NCBI GenBank assembly: GCA_003427395.1
Contig: BFEA01000335.1
Location: 1,366,528-1,410,848, forward strand
Length of the DNA: 44,321 nucleotides
From: Chara braunii
Lineage: Eukaryota > Streptophyta > Charophyceae > Charales > Characeae
Direction: 5' to 3'
Position numbers and translations under genes: made by a program. The notes beneath the pieces are model-generated. The model did not search any database, had not been told where the DNA came from, and saw only the letters and a program-made list of their open reading frames with translations. Shown here in pieces: positions 41,713 to 44,321 of this stretch; the first letter of the stretch is position 1; each line of letters begins with the position of its first letter.

Positions 41713-44321
41713 GCTGTATCTTCAGCACCACCAGTGGATGTTAGGGGGGGGGGAGGAGGCCGTATCTTCAGCTGAGAGAGAGACGCTGCTCCAATGCTCT
41801 CAGATATGGGCTTAATTTGTGATGATTAGCGATGAGTTAATGAATGCAGGGATGAATGCTCAAAGAGTTTCCCTGTTTTGATGGAGGAGACGGTTTGTAG
41901 GAGAGGGCAGAGTCTGGTGGTTCTCGCGGGGTCTCTGCATGCCAGCTCGTCTATTGCATCGCACACCCTTTTTATTGCTCACAGGTTGAGAAACGATGAC
42001 GGAAGGCGGCGGGAGTACGTGAGCGCGATGATATCAGAGGAGGGACATTCTTTGGTCAAATTTGCAATCGGCACTGTGCTGGGTAAAAATGGAGATGGTG
42101 CAATGCAATGTGGACCCGGAAGGCGTCTACCTCTAAGTCTCATTGAAAAAGGGGTGAATGATGGGAATGGCCGTTGGAACTGGTCGTAAGCAGTGTATAT
42201 TGAGAGTTAATTTGTAGTGCAGTTTTGCTCCATGAAGATTTTCCAAAAAAAAAAAAAAAGCCATTGCAAACTGTGTTTGCTTGCTAACATGCAAGAAGTC
42301 CAAGATCAATTCACTCGTAATCGAACCTATGACCTGCCACCAAAAAAGTGGATCACTTAACCAATTCATAAAGTGAGATGGGATGCCAATTCATAAAGTG
42401 AGATGGGATGAAAGTGAAGCCCAGTGTGGGACATTTCACCCTACCGCAGCATGGATGTTCATCCATGACCGTGTGTACCCAGACTCTATTCAACACCAAG
42501 TGCACATGAGGGGCATGTGGGGATAAGACTGCTTGACCGGTTCCATGACACATGCCATCATAGGGATAGCCAGGGTCGGATGGAATGCAGCCAGAGTAGG
42601 GCCAAAGGTCTTGATTTCTGCATGTTTTCTGGGCCCCAGGTTTCCTCTATGGAAGATCCCTTAGGTATTGAGGATCTCTTAGGCATCTAGAGGGTCTACG
42701 AGCCACTAAGCAACAAACGTCAATCACTGTGCCTCATTCATTATGATTCTTCCACATATTGTTTCTCACTGATTTTAACTGTTCTTAGTGTTGATTTATA
42801 TTTGCCTCTTTGTGCTGCTCTGATCCTACACATTTACGACGTCTCTTCAGTATCCCAGAGTCCTGGCCTATGTTGTTTCCATGTCTGGGGGCTTCTATCT
42901 CATTTTCCTCTGTGGTCAGATTGCTCACTCACCTCCAGTCCTACCTTGGCATTCTGCACAGCTCCGCCGTTTACCATGCGGTACATCTTAGCCAAGGCAT
43001 TGTCAGCTGCCACCTTCCCTCAACATAAAATGTGGTTATTTTAGTTGTATTTGGGGCAATGGTGGGGGCAGATACAGCTGTAATTGCCATGGCCTTGTGA
43101 TCGGGCAAGGCAGTGGCAGAGGTGGAAAGCTTGCCGGTTTTGGACTGGAGCCGAAGAGGATGGCTGACCGTGCTCTGTTTGGACCTAAACCTCCATTCTG
43201 GACCTCTGATCCGGCTTCGATACAAACGACCCAAAATTGAGGTCATTTGGAGCAGAGGTTGGAGTAGGTGCAGCAACACTATTTGTGTGAGGCATGAGCA
43301 GGGCAGGGCAGGACACACCATAGTAGTCCTCATCTTGGAATTGCTGCCACCAGAATTCTGGGAAAGCAGTTCACTTCTCAGCTGCTGATGAAGAGGACAT
43401 AGCATACGATAGGAGGAGGACATAGCCAATTATCTCTCTAGGTAGGTGGCAGAGAAGGTGAGGAGATAACGCAAGCTAGGAAGACGTCCATGACAGATAG
43501 CATGCCAGGTACACCAAGTACAAGAGAAGAAGGTTCACCGCAGAAGAGCAGACATTCTCATGTTGTCCCTTGCAGCAAACTGGGTGAACTATGCCCGTGT
43601 GTAAGAGAGTGTTTACGAATCACGTTGCTACCGACTTTGCTGGTATAGACAGCTGTGCTGCACCCATGAATATGTACTGTGCCTGCAATACTCTGTCGGA
43701 GAGTGCACATTCTCCCAAAATAGTGTTTCCCATTCTGAAGCAGACATAAGGTTGCAGTCTACCATGCAGAGCAGTGTGTCATCAGGACGTGGAAAGTCAT
43801 CGACTTGGGTGACAGCTGGGATCATAGGGCCATTACTGCTAATACAGTAATTCTCAGTGTCCAGAAGCCTCGGACAAAATCCCTGTAGTGGTCATGCCTC
43901 TAAGCAATGCGGGCACGGATATGAGGCTCACCCTGGTGAGCATTACGCATCTTGAGTTCGAAGGTTTGTCAGGGCACAAAGCAGAAATCCTCCTTCCCCT
44001 ACAGAATCATTGTCTTGATCTAGCAGATCGCTTCCCGAGACATCAAGTTGGCATGCAATTGTCAAGAGAAAGATGAGGAAAGAGATTACAGCAATAGGCC
44101 TGAAGACATCCATTAGAAGCACATAGTCCGCAGAGAGTCAGAATTTCTTACGGCGGAATTGGATGGCATCATGTGCATTGCCGATACGTTCGTTGGGTGT
44201 GGCTACAGTCAAGCCTCATTTGGGGAAGTGTATCGCAGGCATGCTTCTGGGTAACAGAGTCAAATTCCATTTCTGATATTTGTCCATCAATGTGCGACGC
44301 ATTCCCTGCGAAGGCTACAGT
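41713..44321. other. No gene recognised
   Basis: Open frames up to 152 codons (for example 41878-42189 and 43429-42971) have no recognised domain. An A-run at 42246-42259 and the tandem repeat at 42361-42410 are the only structures seen. Exons of intron-containing genes could be missed. Confidence 0.45.
42361..42410. repeat. 25-bp perfect tandem repeat, two units
   Basis: CCAATTCATAAAGTGAGATG plus GGATG occurs twice in a row without mismatch. Confidence 0.97.

Noticed and set aside
41878-43429. Open frames such as 41878-42189 (+) and 43429-42971 (-) as host exons
   Set aside because: No family resemblance, no repeated coding signal between frames and no clear splice structure were visible by eye.

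Overview
The window is nuclear DNA from a complex eukaryote. It is dominated by layers of decayed transposable elements and holds one confidently identified host gene, a glycerol kinase on the minus strand (37812-39698) of plant type. Three observations favour a streptophyte: the glycerol kinase itself, L1-type LINEs whose C-terminal end resembles the zinc-binding domain of plant RTs, and a fragment coding for a plastid-type ribosomal protein S4 domain. A charophyte alga or an early land plant with a large repeat-rich genome fits best, but the sequence does not name the species. Scattered N bases show a draft assembly.

Layout, left to right. 1-3200 has no recognisable gene. 3206-3416 is a small inverted-repeat (MITE-like) element. 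3588-16906 is a broken Ty3/gypsy-type LTR retrotransposon on the minus strand: 5' LTR about 16121-16906, PBS 16106-16117, gag 6063-7237, pol fragments 3588-5640. It was split about 100 bp upstream of its gag start by a second, plus-strand gypsy element (7342-15202). That second element keeps both LTRs, a PBS, a polypurine tract and a perfect 5-bp target duplication, but its pol is ruined. 17390-17834 is a long GAA/GGA tract that turns into CTT and could fold back on itself.

17835-20204 is a Penelope-like element (PLE) copy: C-terminal end plus 3' UTR on the minus strand, and an inverted RT block on the plus strand. A 433-bp TTA-flanked MITE sits inside it and a poly(A) retroposon tail abuts it. 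21975-29669 is a nearly complete L1-type LINE with a 10-bp target duplication and a poly(A) tail. It lies inside an Asn-rich minus-strand reading frame (21737-30544). 30775-34138 is the 5' half of another PLE on the minus strand, with CCHC knuckle, SAP-like segment, GIY-YIG nuclease, CxC...H segment and RT start. It directly follows the 3' end of a second PLE copy (34139-35306), a tandem arrangement typical of PLEs.

35500-37800 holds microsatellites and two retroposon tails. 37812-39698 is glycerol kinase. 40151-40529 is a Mutator-like MITE upstream of it. 41602-41712 is a short perfect hairpin. The rest, to 44321, has no recognisable gene.

The most unusual signals are: the in-frame plastid-type S4 RNA-binding domain inside LINE ORF1 (22612-22776); a structured 3' tail shared by the LINE and three unrelated insertions; the PLE with the nuclease ahead of the RT and a twin-priming-like inversion; and the replacement of the glycerol-contacting tryptophan by cysteine in the glycerol kinase. 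All family assignments are made by eye from translated motifs. No database search was possible and introns were not modelled.
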